Assembly: GCA_023450835.1 (NCBI GenBank)
Contig: JAEXGM010000269.1
Location: 35,862-99,861 of the forward strand
DNA length: 64,000 nt
From: Bacillota bacterium
GTDB lineage: Bacteria > Bacillota > Clostridia > Lachnospirales > Lachnospiraceae
Reading direction: 5' to 3'
Positions within the stretch are counted from its first letter, which is position 1, and each line of letters begins with the position of its first letter. This document shows positions 35,630 to 45,967 of the stretch, piece after piece. A model generated the notes under the pieces. That model made no database searches. It saw only the letters and a list, made by a program, of their open reading frames with translations, and was not told where the DNA came from. The position numbers and the translations under genes are program-made.

Positions 35630-35733
35630 TACACCTTGAACAGAAATTGGTTACATAGGTTTTCTGCAGAAATTATCTTGCAATAGAGGTATACATAACT
35701 GATTAGAGAATAAATAGAAGCGGAGGAGTGACC

Positions 35734-36762
35734 TTGAAAAGGGTACTTGTTTTAACAACCGGCGGGACCATATTGAGCTTTCAGACAGCGGACGGGCTAA
35801 AACCCGGCAATAATGATGTTACCGAGCTTTTAAATGAAAAATTAGTAAAGCTTTCAGGAGAATACGAGATAGATATCGAAGCGGTGTTTTATAAGGACAG
35901 CAGTAATATTGTCCCCGAGGACTGGTATATTGTAAAGGATTCCATACAAAAAAGCATAGATAAATATGACGGTATCGTAATCCTTCACGGCACAGATACC
36001 ATGTCTTATAGTGCGGCTATGCTGTCCTTTTTATTTGCAGGGGTGAATAAGGCAATTATCCTTACTGGTTCACAGATACCTCTTTCCAGTAAAGACAGTG
36101 ACGGCGGTAAGAATCTGCGGGATGCGGTAATTGCTGCCGCGGATGCCAGGCTGAAAGGTGTATTTGTTGTATTCCACGATAAGGTAATTAACGGTACCAG
36201 AGCTTATAAGCGAAGCTCTATTAATAAGGATGCCTATATAAGCTGTAATTACCCTTATGTTGGTGTGATAAAGGACTATAGGTTATTTATTACACAGGAG
36301 TATAGCTTTATGCAGGAGAAAGAACTGGAAACTGCGGTTTCTATCCCGCAATTAAAGTATAAAAAGATACCTAAGATATTTGTGCTTAAAATGGTACCCG
36401 GAATTGAGGCTTCTCTCATTGACTATATTATAAAAGAAGGCTATCAGGGGGTTATCATAGAGGGGTATGGCCTTGGCGGTATGCCCGTAGATAACAAAGA
36501 ATTAATGGCGAAAATAGATATGCTGGCCGGTAAAAAGATACCGGTCATTATGGCTACCCAGTGCGTTTATGACGGAGTCAATCTGGATACCTATGAAGTG
36601 GGTATGACGGCAAAGAAGAATGGAATTCTTTCTGCCTATGACATGACTACAGAAGCGGTTTATACTAAGCTTATGTGGGGGCTGGGAAGTACGGATTCCT
36701 ACGAAGAGCTGGTGACACTTCTGCAGACAAATCTCTGCGGAGAACTGGCGGTAAAGCAATAA
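35734..36762 (+). CDS. Asparaginase (L-asparaginase type I)
   Basis: This 342-residue enzyme hydrolyses L-asparagine to aspartate and ammonia. Both catalytic threonine motifs are present: LTTGGTILS at the N-terminus and HGTDTMSYSAAML near residue 90. The later TGSQIPLSSKDSDG segment is also a family hallmark. No signal peptide is visible, suggesting the cytoplasmic type. The TTG at 35734 has GGAGG seven bases upstream. It is apparently monocistronic. Confidence 0.9.
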   Translation: MKRVLVLTTGGTILSFQTADGLKPGNNDVTELLNEKLVKLSGEYEIDIEAVFYKDSSNIVPEDWYIVKDSIQKSIDKYDGIVILHGTDTMSYSAAMLSFLFAGVNKAIILTGSQIPLSSKDSDGGKNLRDAVIAAADARLKGVFVVFHDKVINGTRAYKRSSINKDAYISCNYPYVGVIKDYRLFITQEYSFMQEKELETAVSIPQLKYKKIPKIFVLKMVPGIEASLIDYIIKEGYQGVIIEGYGLGGMPVDNKELMAKIDMLAGKKIPVIMATQCVYDGVNLDTYEVGMTAKKNGILSAYDMTTEAVYTKLMWGLGSTDSYEELVTLLQTNLCGELAVKQ

Positions 36763-36844
36763 TATCAGATTCTTTCAAAATAAGGGATATCCGAAAGAAA
36801 CATGCAATAAAATAATGTTAAAGATATCTTTAGGATGCTCGTGT

Positions 36845-38155
36845 ATGAAAAATCGAATATTCTCCATCATTATCTCTCTTATTGTGCTTGCCGTATTCGG
36901 AGCAGCCCAGTATGATGCAGTATTAAAGCAGCTTACATATGACAGATTGGCAGCAAAGGACATCATAGCTTCAACGCAAAAAGATACAGAAGAGCAGAAG
37001 AAAACAGAGACAGAAGACGAACAAGACAGTGGGCAGAATAATGGAGATGAAGCAAAGTCCAAAGCTGATACAGACACGGAAGAAATCAAAAAAATGAGTT
37101 TATCTGCAAAATCCGCCGCTCTGGTAGATGCCAGCAATGGAAGAGTCCTCTATGAAAAGAACGGCAATGAGGAACTTCCTATGGCCAGCACCACGAAGAT
37201 CATGACCTGTATAGTGGCTTTGGAGAATGCGAATCTGGATGATGTGGTAACTATCTCAAAATATGCAGCTTCCATGCCGGATGTACAGTTAAATATCGTA
37301 GCCGGCGAGAAATTCTATCTGAAAGATTTACTTTACTCCCTTATGCTGGAGTCCCATAACGATACGGCAGTTGCCATTGCGGAACATGTGGGCGGCTCTG
37401 TGGAGTGCTTTGCCATGATGATGAATGCAAAGGCGAAGGAGTTAGGCTGTGAGCATACAAACTTTGTGACGCCGAACGGCCTGGATGCAGATGGGCATTA
37501 CACCACAGCAGTGGAGCTATCCCGAATCGCCAGCTACGCAATTAAGAATCAGGAGTTTTTAAAAATTATTAATACTCCTTCCTGGCAATTTACAGAGATA
37601 AACAAGGGAAGAAGCTTTACGGTGAATAATAAAGACAGATTCTTATCTCTCTATGATGGAGCTATCGGTATTAAAACAGGCTTTACCGGGAAGGCCGGCT
37701 ATTGTTTCGTAGGCGCCGTACAAAAAGACGGGAAGACCTTTATATCTACAGTGCTCGGTTCCGGGTGGCCCCCTCATAAGACCTACAAATGGACGGATAC
37801 CAAAGCTCTTATGGATTATGGAGTGAAGAATTATGAGATGCGGCAGGTCTTCTATGCTGACAAGAAGTTCGATCCCATTGCAGTATTAAAAGGGAAGGAA
37901 AAATATACCTCCCTTTATTATGAGGGAGATATTTCCCTTTTAATGAGAAAAGGTGAAAAGGTCCGGGTTGAATATACCGTTCCCTCCTGGATTAAAGCTC
38001 CGGTTGTGTGCGATACGGAGGTAGGAACCGCCAAATACTATATTGGGGATACCTTGATAGGTGAGGTTCCAATTCTTACGAAAACCTCTGTTGAGAAGAT
38101 AGACTTTAAATATTGCTTCCAAAAAATCCTGGGAATATGGCAGCACATGGAATAA
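36845..38155 (+). CDS. DacF-type D-alanyl-D-alanine carboxypeptidase
   Basis: This 436-residue S11 peptidase has an N-terminal signal/anchor helix, an acidic low-complexity linker (residues 45-80), and the motifs STTK (Ser115-Lys118), SHN (Ser170-Asn172) and KTGFTGKAGY. A C-terminal beta domain follows, as in PBP5. It differs from the lipoprotein paralogue at 3027 in anchoring and in having this domain. The start at 36845 has only a weak AGGA; the longer frame at 36815 cannot be fully excluded. Confidence 0.9.
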   Translation: MKNRIFSIIISLIVLAVFGAAQYDAVLKQLTYDRLAAKDIIASTQKDTEEQKKTETEDEQDSGQNNGDEAKSKADTDTEEIKKMSLSAKSAALVDASNGRVLYEKNGNEELPMASTTKIMTCIVALENANLDDVVTISKYAASMPDVQLNIVAGEKFYLKDLLYSLMLESHNDTAVAIAEHVGGSVECFAMMMNAKAKELGCEHTNFVTPNGLDADGHYTTAVELSRIASYAIKNQEFLKIINTPSWQFTEINKGRSFTVNNKDRFLSLYDGAIGIKTGFTGKAGYCFVGAVQKDGKTFISTVLGSGWPPHKTYKWTDTKALMDYGVKNYEMRQVFYADKKFDPIAVLKGKEKYTSLYYEGDISLLMRKGEKVRVEYTVPSWIKAPVVCDTEVGTAKYYIGDTLIGEVPILTKTSVEKIDFKYCFQKILGIWQHME

Positions 38156-38292
38156 AAGTTATCAATACATACTATTTTATAATTCTGACAAATTTATTTC
38201 TTTTTTCTAACATTTTTCTGAAACTTTTCTCCCTTTTGAATCGTCTAATAGTTAAGTGCAATATTTGAGAACGGTCAAAAGGGGGAATTCTT

Positions 38293-38577
38293 ATGAAAAA
38301 GCAGTGTATTCTAAAAAATAAATGTAAATACCACATTCTAAAAATTGGTTTTCTTTATGCTGCTCTGTCCCTGCTTTTTTCCATTTGGGAAATTTATTAT
38401 ATCTTAAACGGCGGTGAAAGAGTAAGCAGGCTGCTTGTGCCTTTTCTTGGTCTCCTTCTCTGCCTGGTATCAGGAATTCTCCTTATGTTAAAAGACAGAC
38501 GTAAATATGCCAAGAGCAGGCGAAAATCCCAGGACGGGAAGGAGCAGGTACTTTCTGCAAAGGAGTATTGTATATAG
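38293..38577 (+). CDS. Small two-helix membrane protein
   Basis: This 94-residue protein has a basic cysteine-containing N-terminus (KKQCILKNKCKYH), two hydrophobic helices (about residues 18-36 and 47-64) and a strongly basic tail. A clear AAAAGGGGG site precedes the ATG. No family is recognised. It stands alone between dacF and a long palindrome. Confidence 0.65.
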   Translation: MKKQCILKNKCKYHILKIGFLYAALSLLFSIWEIYYILNGGERVSRLLVPFLGLLLCLVSGILLMLKDRRKYAKSRRKSQDGKEQVLSAKEYCI

Positions 38578-38654
38578 ACCATAAGTCAGTTCTTTTCTAT
38601 TTTAATTTCTTTGTTCCAATTCAGTCCTACAACTATGTATGTAAATTCAATGAC

Positions 38655-38903
38655 AAGACACAGATGGTTTCTGATTTCATTCAGGCATTTTCTGTTGAAG
38701 GGTTCCTTATGACACTTAAATGACAGCAGTTATGACTATGTTAAATTACACCATGTTTGAACTCACAGCGTTACATAACCAATAAACTGGAGGTGAGTTT
38801 GGCGTAATTTAGCATTCCAGGAATAACTGTTGTCATTTTAGTGGAATTGGATACCCTGAACCAGAAAATGAATGAATGAAATCAGAAACCATCGTCCGTT
38901 TCC
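38655..38903. repeat. 249-bp imperfect palindrome with possible target duplication
   Basis: The left arm 38663-38765 and right arm 38793-38893 are complementary over about 100 bp with scattered mismatches and indels. The outer block GATGGTTTCTGATTTCAT matches almost perfectly, and the inner stem CTCAC/GTGAG encloses 26 bases. ATGAC occurs just outside both ends (38650-38654 and 38904-38908), as a 5-bp target duplication would. No open frame of note lies within. The rest of the 38578-39037 gap contains only the SNF2 promoter region. Confidence 0.8.
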
Positions 38904-39037
38904 ATGACCTTGCATTCCATACAAAGTTGAATTGCCACTATTTCTTTGTATTTCTTGCGGATTTTGCTTAACAAAGCATTTTATTATATGATATAATATA
39001 AGGATGCAAAGTATGGACAAGAAAAAGGAGACTGATA

Positions 39038-42000
39038 ATGATACGGTTATCCAGAATGGGAATCAGAAATTTGGCATCCAGTGAAACCGCCTATGCAAGA
39101 GGCTTGCAGGATTATAAGCAAAATTGTATTGTAAATGCAACCTGGTCAGGTCATAAGAATTTTTATCGTATTACTGTGAAGGACACCTTTGAATATCAGG
39201 TAGTTATTCCTGTGTTTGAAGATGGATCTTTTGATTATAAATGTAATTGTCCGGAGCACGTGAAGGACAACGGAGCCTGCCGCCATGTGGTAGCAGCTCT
39301 CTTTTTCGTGCTGAACTATGTGGAGCGCTCCATGATGGAAGAACCGGAAAATCCGGAGGAAAAGCAGGTATACCAGATTCTTGGGTACTTTACGAATCAG
39401 GAAGAAGTCATAACAAAAGGCGAGACCTTTCATATAAAACCGACCCTGTCTATTCCGAGCATTATCCGCGGCGACGTAGGGGCGGCACTTTTATCCCTGA
39501 GGGTTGGAAATCACCACTATTATAAAGTTCAGACAGTCAAGAAATTTCTTTCGGACATGAACAATAAAGAGGCCATTGTAATTGGCAAGGAATTTAAGTT
39601 CGTTCCGGGAGAGAGTAAATTCGATAAGCACTCTCAGAAGGTACTGGACTATATCATGGAGATATACGAGATTCAGGAAGGAATAGATAAGCTATTCTAT
39701 TCCAGATTGTTCTCTAAGACCAATGTAATCCTTACAAAGAATATGCTTCTTCGGATTCTTTCCCTGCTGGAAGGGATGGAATTTACCCTTGAACTCTATG
39801 GTAAGACCTATGATGATATAATATTCAGACAGGACAATCCTGTTTTGAACTATGATTTATCTTTGCAAGAAGACGCAATTACCATGGATTATGCGGAAAA
39901 CAGCGGAGTAATTCCTGTTATGCAGTCCGGCGAGCTGTTGTTTTTTAAGGACTGCCTCTATAAGCCGACCAAGCGATTCCTAAACAATTATCTCCCCTTT
40001 TATAATAACCTTGGGGTGGACAAAGAAGCCCTGATATTCAGGGGACAAAATAAGAGCAAATTCCTGGAGTCGGTGCTTCCAAGAATTACAGAGACATTAA
40101 AACTCAATGTTCCCAAGGAAATCAAGGACCGCTTTATTGTTGCGGACCTGGAACCGGTAGTGTATCTGGACAGAAGTAAGAATAACGTCCATGCGGAACT
40201 TAAATTTCGCTATGGGTCTTATGAATTCAATGCTTTTGAAAATGCGCCCATGGACAATTTTATTATTGTCAGACAGCCGGAGAAGGAAGAGCACTGTATT
40301 GAGTTTCTGGAGAAGCTTGGATTTCAACCAAAACAGCATGGCTTTTTCATGCGTAATGACGATGAAATCTATCAATTCTTAACGAATTCGATTAAAGAAC
40401 TGGCGGCATTTTGCGAACTTTATTATTCAGAGGCCTTTAAGAAGATCAGTATCAAAGCACCCGGTAATGTGAAGGCGGGCTTAAGGGTTGGAAACGGGCT
40501 TAATCTTCTGGAGATGGATTTGGATTACGAAGGAATACCGGGGGAAGAATTAAAGGAAATGTTCCGCTCTTTCCGCATGAAAAAGAAATATTATCGTTTA
40601 AAGGATGGAAGCTTTATCAATCTGGAAGATGACAATATTTCCGGAGTTTGGGATGTACTGAATAATCTGGGTGTCGCAGGTGATATGAACGGAGATTCCG
40701 TAAATATTCCAAAGAATGCGGCAGTTTATCTGAATAATATTATGGACACCAGCAAGTTTCAGGTGTTAAAAGATGAGAGCTTTAACCGCCTGGTGGAGGC
40801 TATTGTTAATCCAAGCAGCATCGAGTATGAAATACCGAAGGGAATTCAGGCTGAATTAAGAGGTTATCAGGTAATCGGTTTTAAGTGGCTTATGACCTTA
40901 TCCACCAACCAGCTGGGGGGGATACTGGCCGACGATATGGGGCTTGGTAAGACCCTTCAGACCATTGTTTATATTGCTGCCGTAAAAGAAGCCAATCCCA
41001 GTGAAAAGTTCCTGATAGTGTGCCCGTCTTCCCTGACCTATAACTGGCAGGATGAGATTGAGAACTTTGCTCCCATGCTTCATACGGCGGTCGTTACCGG
41101 TAACCCGAAGGAGAGACAGGAACTGATTGAAAATACCGAGGGGGTAGATGTATTAATTACTTCTTATCCCTTAATCCGGAGAGATATCAGTTTTTATCAG
41201 AAACATCTCTTTCATACGGTGTTTATCGATGAGGCACAGTATATTAAAAATGCAGATTCCCTGAATGCAAAGTCTGTGAAGTTATTAGAGGCAAAACACC
41301 GTTTTGCCCTGACAGGTACACCAATTGAGAATTCCCTGTCCGAGCTTTGGTCCATTTTTGACTTTATCATGCCGGACTATCTTTTTAACCATGCCAGGTT
41401 TGTAAACCAATACGAAAAACCTATTATGAGAGAAGAACAGGGAGTGCTGGAAGATTTGAATAAACGAATCCTTCCCTTTATTCTTCGAAGAATGAAGAAA
41501 GATGTACTCCTGGAATTACCGGATAAGGTTGAGACAAAGATGCTTACGGATATGCTGGATGAGCAGCGTAAGATTTATATGGCCTATGTGGAGAATGCCA
41601 AGAATGAAATCAATATGGAAATTCAGGAGAAGGGTCTGCAAAAGAGCAAGTTAAAGATTTTAGCAGCCCTGACAAGGTTAAGGCAGATATGCTGTCATCC
41701 GGGTACTTTTCTTGAGAACTATGGCGGCGGAAGCGGAAAGCTTGAGCTGCTGATGGAGATTATTACGGACTGTCTGGCGAATGGGCACAGAATACTCGTG
41801 TTCTCTCAGTTTACTTCCATGCTCTCTCTCATTGAAACGGAACTGGAGAAGAGCCGGATTACCAGTTTCTATCTGGAGGGCTCCACGAAGGTAAAGGAAC
41901 GTAATGAATATGTTAAACGCTTTAATCAGGGAGAAGGAGAGGTGTTCTTAATTTCCTTAAAGGCCGGGGGAACCGGACTTAACCTGACCGGTGCGGATAC

Positions 42001-42241
42001 GGTCATTCATTATGATCCCTGGTGGAATCCTGCGGTGGAAGACCAGGCGACGGACAGAGCATACCGTATCGGACAGAAAAATTCCGTTCACGTAATAAAA
42101 CTTATCACAAAAGGGACCATTGAAGAAAAGATATATAAATTACAGCTTAAAAAGAAGAACCTGTCGGATTCCGTAATACAATCCCAGGAGGTCTTCATTA
42201 ATTCGCTGACAAAAGAAGAATTGGAAGATATCTTTAGCTAG
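39038..42241 (+). CDS. SWIM-domain SNF2-family helicase/ATPase
   Basis: This 1067-residue protein carries an N-terminal SWIM zinc finger (CNCPEH...ACRHVVA at about residues 68-86), an uncharacterised middle region, then a RecA-like SNF2 core: motif I DDMGLGKTLQ, motif II DEAQ, ALTGTPIEN, and motifs V-VI LKAGGTGLNLTGAD and DRAYRIGQ. Such proteins move along DNA to remodel bound proteins; the bacterial role is not settled. A GGAG site precedes the ATG at 39038. It is apparently monocistronic. Confidence 0.92.
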   Translation: MIRLSRMGIRNLASSETAYARGLQDYKQNCIVNATWSGHKNFYRITVKDTFEYQVVIPVFEDGSFDYKCNCPEHVKDNGACRHVVAALFFVLNYVERSMMEEPENPEEKQVYQILGYFTNQEEVITKGETFHIKPTLSIPSIIRGDVGAALLSLRVGNHHYYKVQTVKKFLSDMNNKEAIVIGKEFKFVPGESKFDKHSQKVLDYIMEIYEIQEGIDKLFYSRLFSKTNVILTKNMLLRILSLLEGMEFTLELYGKTYDDIIFRQDNPVLNYDLSLQEDAITMDYAENSGVIPVMQSGELLFFKDCLYKPTKRFLNNYLPFYNNLGVDKEALIFRGQNKSKFLESVLPRITETLKLNVPKEIKDRFIVADLEPVVYLDRSKNNVHAELKFRYGSYEFNAFENAPMDNFIIVRQPEKEEHCIEFLEKLGFQPKQHGFFMRNDDEIYQFLTNSIKELAAFCELYYSEAFKKISIKAPGNVKAGLRVGNGLNLLEMDLDYEGIPGEELKEMFRSFRMKKKYYRLKDGSFINLEDDNISGVWDVLNNLGVAGDMNGDSVNIPKNAAVYLNNIMDTSKFQVLKDESFNRLVEAIVNPSSIEYEIPKGIQAELRGYQVIGFKWLMTLSTNQLGGILADDMGLGKTLQTIVYIAAVKEANPSEKFLIVCPSSLTYNWQDEIENFAPMLHTAVVTGNPKERQELIENTEGVDVLITSYPLIRRDISFYQKHLFHTVFIDEAQYIKNADSLNAKSVKLLEAKHRFALTGTPIENSLSELWSIFDFIMPDYLFNHARFVNQYEKPIMREEQGVLEDLNKRILPFILRRMKKDVLLELPDKVETKMLTDMLDEQRKIYMAYVENAKNEINMEIQEKGLQKSKLKILAALTRLRQICCHPGTFLENYGGGSGKLELLMEIITDCLANGHRILVFSQFTSMLSLIETELEKSRITSFYLEGSTKVKERNEYVKRFNQGEGEVFLISLKAGGTGLNLTGADTVIHYDPWWNPAVEDQATDRAYRIGQKNSVHVIKLITKGTIEEKIYKLQLKKKNLSDSVIQSQEVFINSLTKEELEDIFS

Positions 42242-42440
42242 AAGATATCTAAATAATGCCTTGAAAGAAGCTCTATTGCTTTCCTAAAGCATGCTATATA
42301 AAAGACTTGTACTGATTTGCAGTTTTAAATACAAATTAGCCGTACATGCCTAAATAGTGTGAAAGGAAAAGTAATAGGGCTTTTTTTGCTTGTCTGTTTC
42401 CATATATTATTTAATTTTCCAAAATTATTTAATTTATCGG

Positions 42441-42469
42441 TTGACTTTTATAAAGTGGTATGCTACTAT
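42441..42469 (+). promoter_or_regulatory. Sigma-A promoter for the exported thioredoxin-like gene
   Basis: TTGACT (42441-42446) and TACTAT (42464-42469) are 17 bases apart. The leader to 42599 holds a stem ACCTGAT/ATCAGGT (about 42529-42567) and a strong AGGGAGG site. The earlier part of the 42242-42440 gap is AT-rich with no gene seen. Confidence 0.65.
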
Positions 42470-42599
42470 ACAAAACATAATAAAACATACAATTCATATA
42501 AGAATAGTATGAATTAATATTGAGCTACCTGATGAATCTAATGAGAAAAGTATTAATAGTATCAGGTTCAAAAGGAAAACATATTAAGGGAGGAAATTT

Positions 42600-44402
42600 A
42601 TGAAAGCATTATTCAAAAAAGCAACAGTAGGAATTCTGACACTGGCACTTGTTCTTACCACTGTGTTTAGCTCTGTGGCAGCTGCAAAAGCAAATGGAGC
42701 CTATCCATGGAGTAAGGTTGCCGGAGGAACTACCGGAGACTATATTGCCGATTCCTATGACAATATATCTTCAGGGCATGTTTTTGAGTCAGTAACACAA
42801 GAACGTTTATTGGATATTTTAAGCAGCAAAGGAAACTATTATATTGTTTTTGGCAGTCCAAAGCTGAAGACCAGCCAGACAATACTTAGTGCCATTAATA
42901 AACAGGCTAAAAAGGACGGTATAACAAAGATATATCATTTTGATCCTTTTCTCGATGGTTATCAGCTTGACATTACCAAAAGCGATACTGTGTTTAAGAC
43001 AGCGAACGGAACTTCCGTAAATGAATTATGGACCAGGATAACTGCCCTTTTGCCGTCAGAAGAACCGGTAAAGAGCTACAGCTCAGCGGATACGCTGCTG
43101 TTTTCCTATAACAGTGAGAGTGCCGCCAAGATTAATGCATATTACAGCTTTAAGGATTCGGATGTGTACAATGAAAAAGCTTCTGCAGACAGTATCGCAC
43201 AGGTTTTCAGAGGCGGCAGTGCTTCCGGCGCCGTAGTACCTTCCAGTACAAGAACAGACTTTGATTTCTTTAAAAGAGTATTTAATGCCTCTGCAACTTA
43301 TTTTAATTATAATAACGGAACTGCGGATCCTCTGGGTAATAGAACAGGAGCAGCAACCACAGAAATATTCACAGATGCGGATAAAAGCGGTTTTGCTCTG
43401 CATCAGGTAAATTTTGCAGAACTAATTGATTTGCTGAATTCACCCGGGGATCATCTCATTTTCTTTGGTGCTTCCTGGTGCCATAATACACAGGCCATTA
43501 TTGGAAGCGTTGCAAGAAAAGCAAAAGAATACGGTTATGATAAAATCTATGTATATGATACAACACTTGGAAATCAGTTGACCTTTGGCACCGGTGAGGA
43601 TAGCAGTAAAGTAACGGCATCCTCAAGCGCCTTCAATTCCCGCAACAGTGTAAACACTGAAAACGGAAATGGAAATATAAGCTATCTCTACGGAGAACTT
43701 GCAAAGTATTTTGGGAACTTTACAACAGAAAATAACTCCAAGCAGAATAACAGCATCAGCTATTTCCCCAATGGTGACTTGACCGGTACTTTAACTTCAA
43801 CAGCTCCCTGGGCTGACGGAGATAACAAAAATGCTGTTCGTCTGCAGCTGCCATTCTTAATCAGCTATAATAAGGATAAAGCCGAACCGGTTACAAAGCA
43901 GTGGCTTCATAAAAATACTGCTAATGACGGAACTTATACCGAATATATGCTTGAACTTGCCTGGGTTTTAAAAGCACCCAATGCTGTAGCGGCAGAAGGC
44001 AGTATCGATGGACTTAGCAAAGTAGATTTTGCTCAGGAAGCAGTAGCAGCTCTTAATAACGTGTTAAAACCCGATAAATACGGAGTAACACTTTCTAAAA
44101 CCGGAAAATACACTTTCAAGTCTGCAAAGGTCGGATATAAAAAACAAAATGCCTACAACGTAAAGGTAACCAATGCAGGCGGACCTACCGGAAAGCTAAA
44201 AGTAACTTTATCAGGTTCCGGAAGCAAGTATTTTAAACTTTCAAAAACAACTATCAATAGCATAGCATTGAACGGAAGTGATTCCTTTACCGTTAAACCT
44301 GCAGCCGGTCTCAAGGCAGGAACTTATAAGGCAACAGTAAAGGTCACCGGAAGTAATAAGATATCCGCATCTTTCACTGTAAGCTTTACGGTAAAAAAAT
44401 AG
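42600..44402 (+). CDS. Exported protein with two degenerate thioredoxin-like repeats
   Basis: This 600-residue protein has a Sec signal peptide (hydrophobic core at about residues 9-26, AAAKA cleavage region). Two related segments follow: YYIVFGSPKLKTSQTILSAI near residue 80 and HLIFFGASWCHNTQAIIGSV near 288, each with a downstream DKIYxxD-type strand as in thioredoxin folds. The first has no cysteine, and the second has only one in the CxxC place (WCHNT). The C-terminus (about 490-600) is a beta-sandwich-like domain. Strong own promoter and a cystine-type symporter gene downstream suggest extracellular thiol or cystine binding; this is inference. Confidence 0.72.
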   Translation: MKALFKKATVGILTLALVLTTVFSSVAAAKANGAYPWSKVAGGTTGDYIADSYDNISSGHVFESVTQERLLDILSSKGNYYIVFGSPKLKTSQTILSAINKQAKKDGITKIYHFDPFLDGYQLDITKSDTVFKTANGTSVNELWTRITALLPSEEPVKSYSSADTLLFSYNSESAAKINAYYSFKDSDVYNEKASADSIAQVFRGGSASGAVVPSSTRTDFDFFKRVFNASATYFNYNNGTADPLGNRTGAATTEIFTDADKSGFALHQVNFAELIDLLNSPGDHLIFFGASWCHNTQAIIGSVARKAKEYGYDKIYVYDTTLGNQLTFGTGEDSSKVTASSSAFNSRNSVNTENGNGNISYLYGELAKYFGNFTTENNSKQNNSISYFPNGDLTGTLTSTAPWADGDNKNAVRLQLPFLISYNKDKAEPVTKQWLHKNTANDGTYTEYMLELAWVLKAPNAVAAEGSIDGLSKVDFAQEAVAALNNVLKPDKYGVTLSKTGKYTFKSAKVGYKKQNAYNVKVTNAGGPTGKLKVTLSGSGSKYFKLSKTTINSIALNGSDSFTVKPAAGLKAGTYKATVKVTGSNKISASFTVSFTVKK

Positions 44403-44480
44403 CAGGAATCTGAAAACTGTTTAAAGAAACAACAGCACAAGCCTGAAGAATATAAGACCACGCCGGATAGGGCGTTCCAT

Positions 44481-44517
44481 AATATCAGGAAATGCATCTT
44501 GCGTTTCCTGATATTTG
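44481..44517 (+). terminator. Terminator between exported protein and symporter genes
   Basis: ATATCAGGAAATGCA pairs with TGCGTTTCCTGATAT around a three-base loop and is followed by TTGTTGT. It should limit read-through into the symporter gene. Confidence 0.75.
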
Positions 44518-44572
44518 TTGTATTTGGCCTGAGGCTTGACAGTTTGTTAAGACAGGGAAAGGAATCATTAAG

Positions 44573-45967
44573 ATGAATATAGATTGGTTATCAGCGGCGG
44601 CATTGGCAATTGTATTGGTATTCTTTTTTATTATTTATAAATTGCAGAAAAAACAAGTGAATTTTACGGGAATCATCTTAGGGTCCTTAGCGGCCGGTGT
44701 TGTGATTGGAATTATCTTTTCAGGACACACATCATGGGTTATGCCCATTGGAAAAATCTATGTCAGTACATTAAATGCAATTGTCAGTCCCTTAATTATA
44801 GTATCTATTCTCAGCAGTATAACCTCCTTAGGTTCTATGAAGCAGCTAAAAGGGATAGGTGTGCGCTCCATCCTATGGCTGCTTCTGACCACTTTGCTTG
44901 CCATATTGTTGTCTATGGGATTGGGGCTGACCTTTGGTGTCGGAAGAAATTCTTATCTTTCACTGGAGGGCATTGATGCACAGAATTTCCAGAGCAAGGT
45001 CGTGCCTTTTTCACAAGTCCTTATCGGATTTTTTCCTCGCAATGTTATCAGTGATATTGCCGATGAAAATACGATTCCAATGATTCTCTTTGCTGTATTA
45101 ATTGCAGTTTCCTATATACTGGCGGCTAATGAAAATCGTGAAAAGGTGGAAATCTTTAAAAAGTTTATTGAAGCAGTAAAGGAAATAATATTTAAAGCAG
45201 TAGATTTTATTATCAGCCTTACACCGTATGCGGTTCTGACACTGATTGCTACTGCAACGGGTAATGGTATCAGCCGCGCAGGTATTATGTGGTCTCTTCT
45301 GGTATTGCTCATTGTATCTTTTATAGCTTTTGCATTGGATATGTGGGTGATCAATGCCGTCTTAATAAAGGTATTTGCAAAAATCAGTCCTATCAGGTTT
45401 TTCCGCAAGATATTACCGGCACAGATAGTTGGATTCTCAACCCAATCCAGTGCGGGAACATTACCCATCTCCACCGAAATACTTGTCGATAAGATCGGAG
45501 TAGCACCAAAGGTTGCGAATTTTACGGCTCCCCTGGGAACGACTATCGGAATGCCCGGATGTGCCGGAATATGGCCTGTACTCATTGCAATCTATGGAAT
45601 TAACGGTCTGGGAATTCATTATGGAATAAAAGATTATGTTTTGTTAGCTGTTGTCAGTTTATTCGTTTCCCTTGGAACTGCAGGGGTACCCGGTACGGCC
45701 ACCATTACTACAGCCAGTGTACTTACCGCTATGGGGCTGCCTCTGGAGCTTATAGTTCTTAGTATCCCGATTTCAGCAATTGCCGATACCGGCCGTACGG
45801 CAACTAATATTACCGGAGCAATGGTAGCTACCGCAATTGTGGGACGGAAAGAAAGCAGTCTAAATGATCAAATCTTCAATGATATTGAGATGAAGGATTC
45901 CGGGGAGACAGATATTGTTCAGGATTCTTTCGAGGATGTACCCGTGGGAGCTGGATGCCGCTTATAA
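44573..45967 (+). CDS. Dicarboxylate/amino acid:cation symporter, TcyP-like
   Basis: This 464-residue DAACS-family transporter has about ten membrane segments and two re-entrant hairpins. The sequence STQSSAGTLPIST matches the hairpin with the serine-rich turn; GTTIGMPGCAGIW, GTAGVPGTATIT and ADTGRTATNITGAM form the substrate and sodium sites. The Cys and Gly-rich form and absence of the usual glutamate-binding Arg context make L-cystine (TcyP/YhcL group) more likely than glutamate. It lies between two secreted-protein genes. An AAAGGAATC site precedes the ATG. Confidence 0.85.
   Translation: MNIDWLSAAALAIVLVFFFIIYKLQKKQVNFTGIILGSLAAGVVIGIIFSGHTSWVMPIGKIYVSTLNAIVSPLIIVSILSSITSLGSMKQLKGIGVRSILWLLLTTLLAILLSMGLGLTFGVGRNSYLSLEGIDAQNFQSKVVPFSQVLIGFFPRNVISDIADENTIPMILFAVLIAVSYILAANENREKVEIFKKFIEAVKEIIFKAVDFIISLTPYAVLTLIATATGNGISRAGIMWSLLVLLIVSFIAFALDMWVINAVLIKVFAKISPIRFFRKILPAQIVGFSTQSSAGTLPISTEILVDKIGVAPKVANFTAPLGTTIGMPGCAGIWPVLIAIYGINGLGIHYGIKDYVLLAVVSLFVSLGTAGVPGTATITTASVLTAMGLPLELIVLSIPISAIADTGRTATNITGAMVATAIVGRKESSLNDQIFNDIEMKDSGETDIVQDSFEDVPVGAGCRL

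Noticed and set aside
42529..42567. Riboswitch in the leader of the exported thioredoxin-like gene
   Set aside because: Only one 7-bp stem was found; no conserved core of a known riboswitch class could be recognised.
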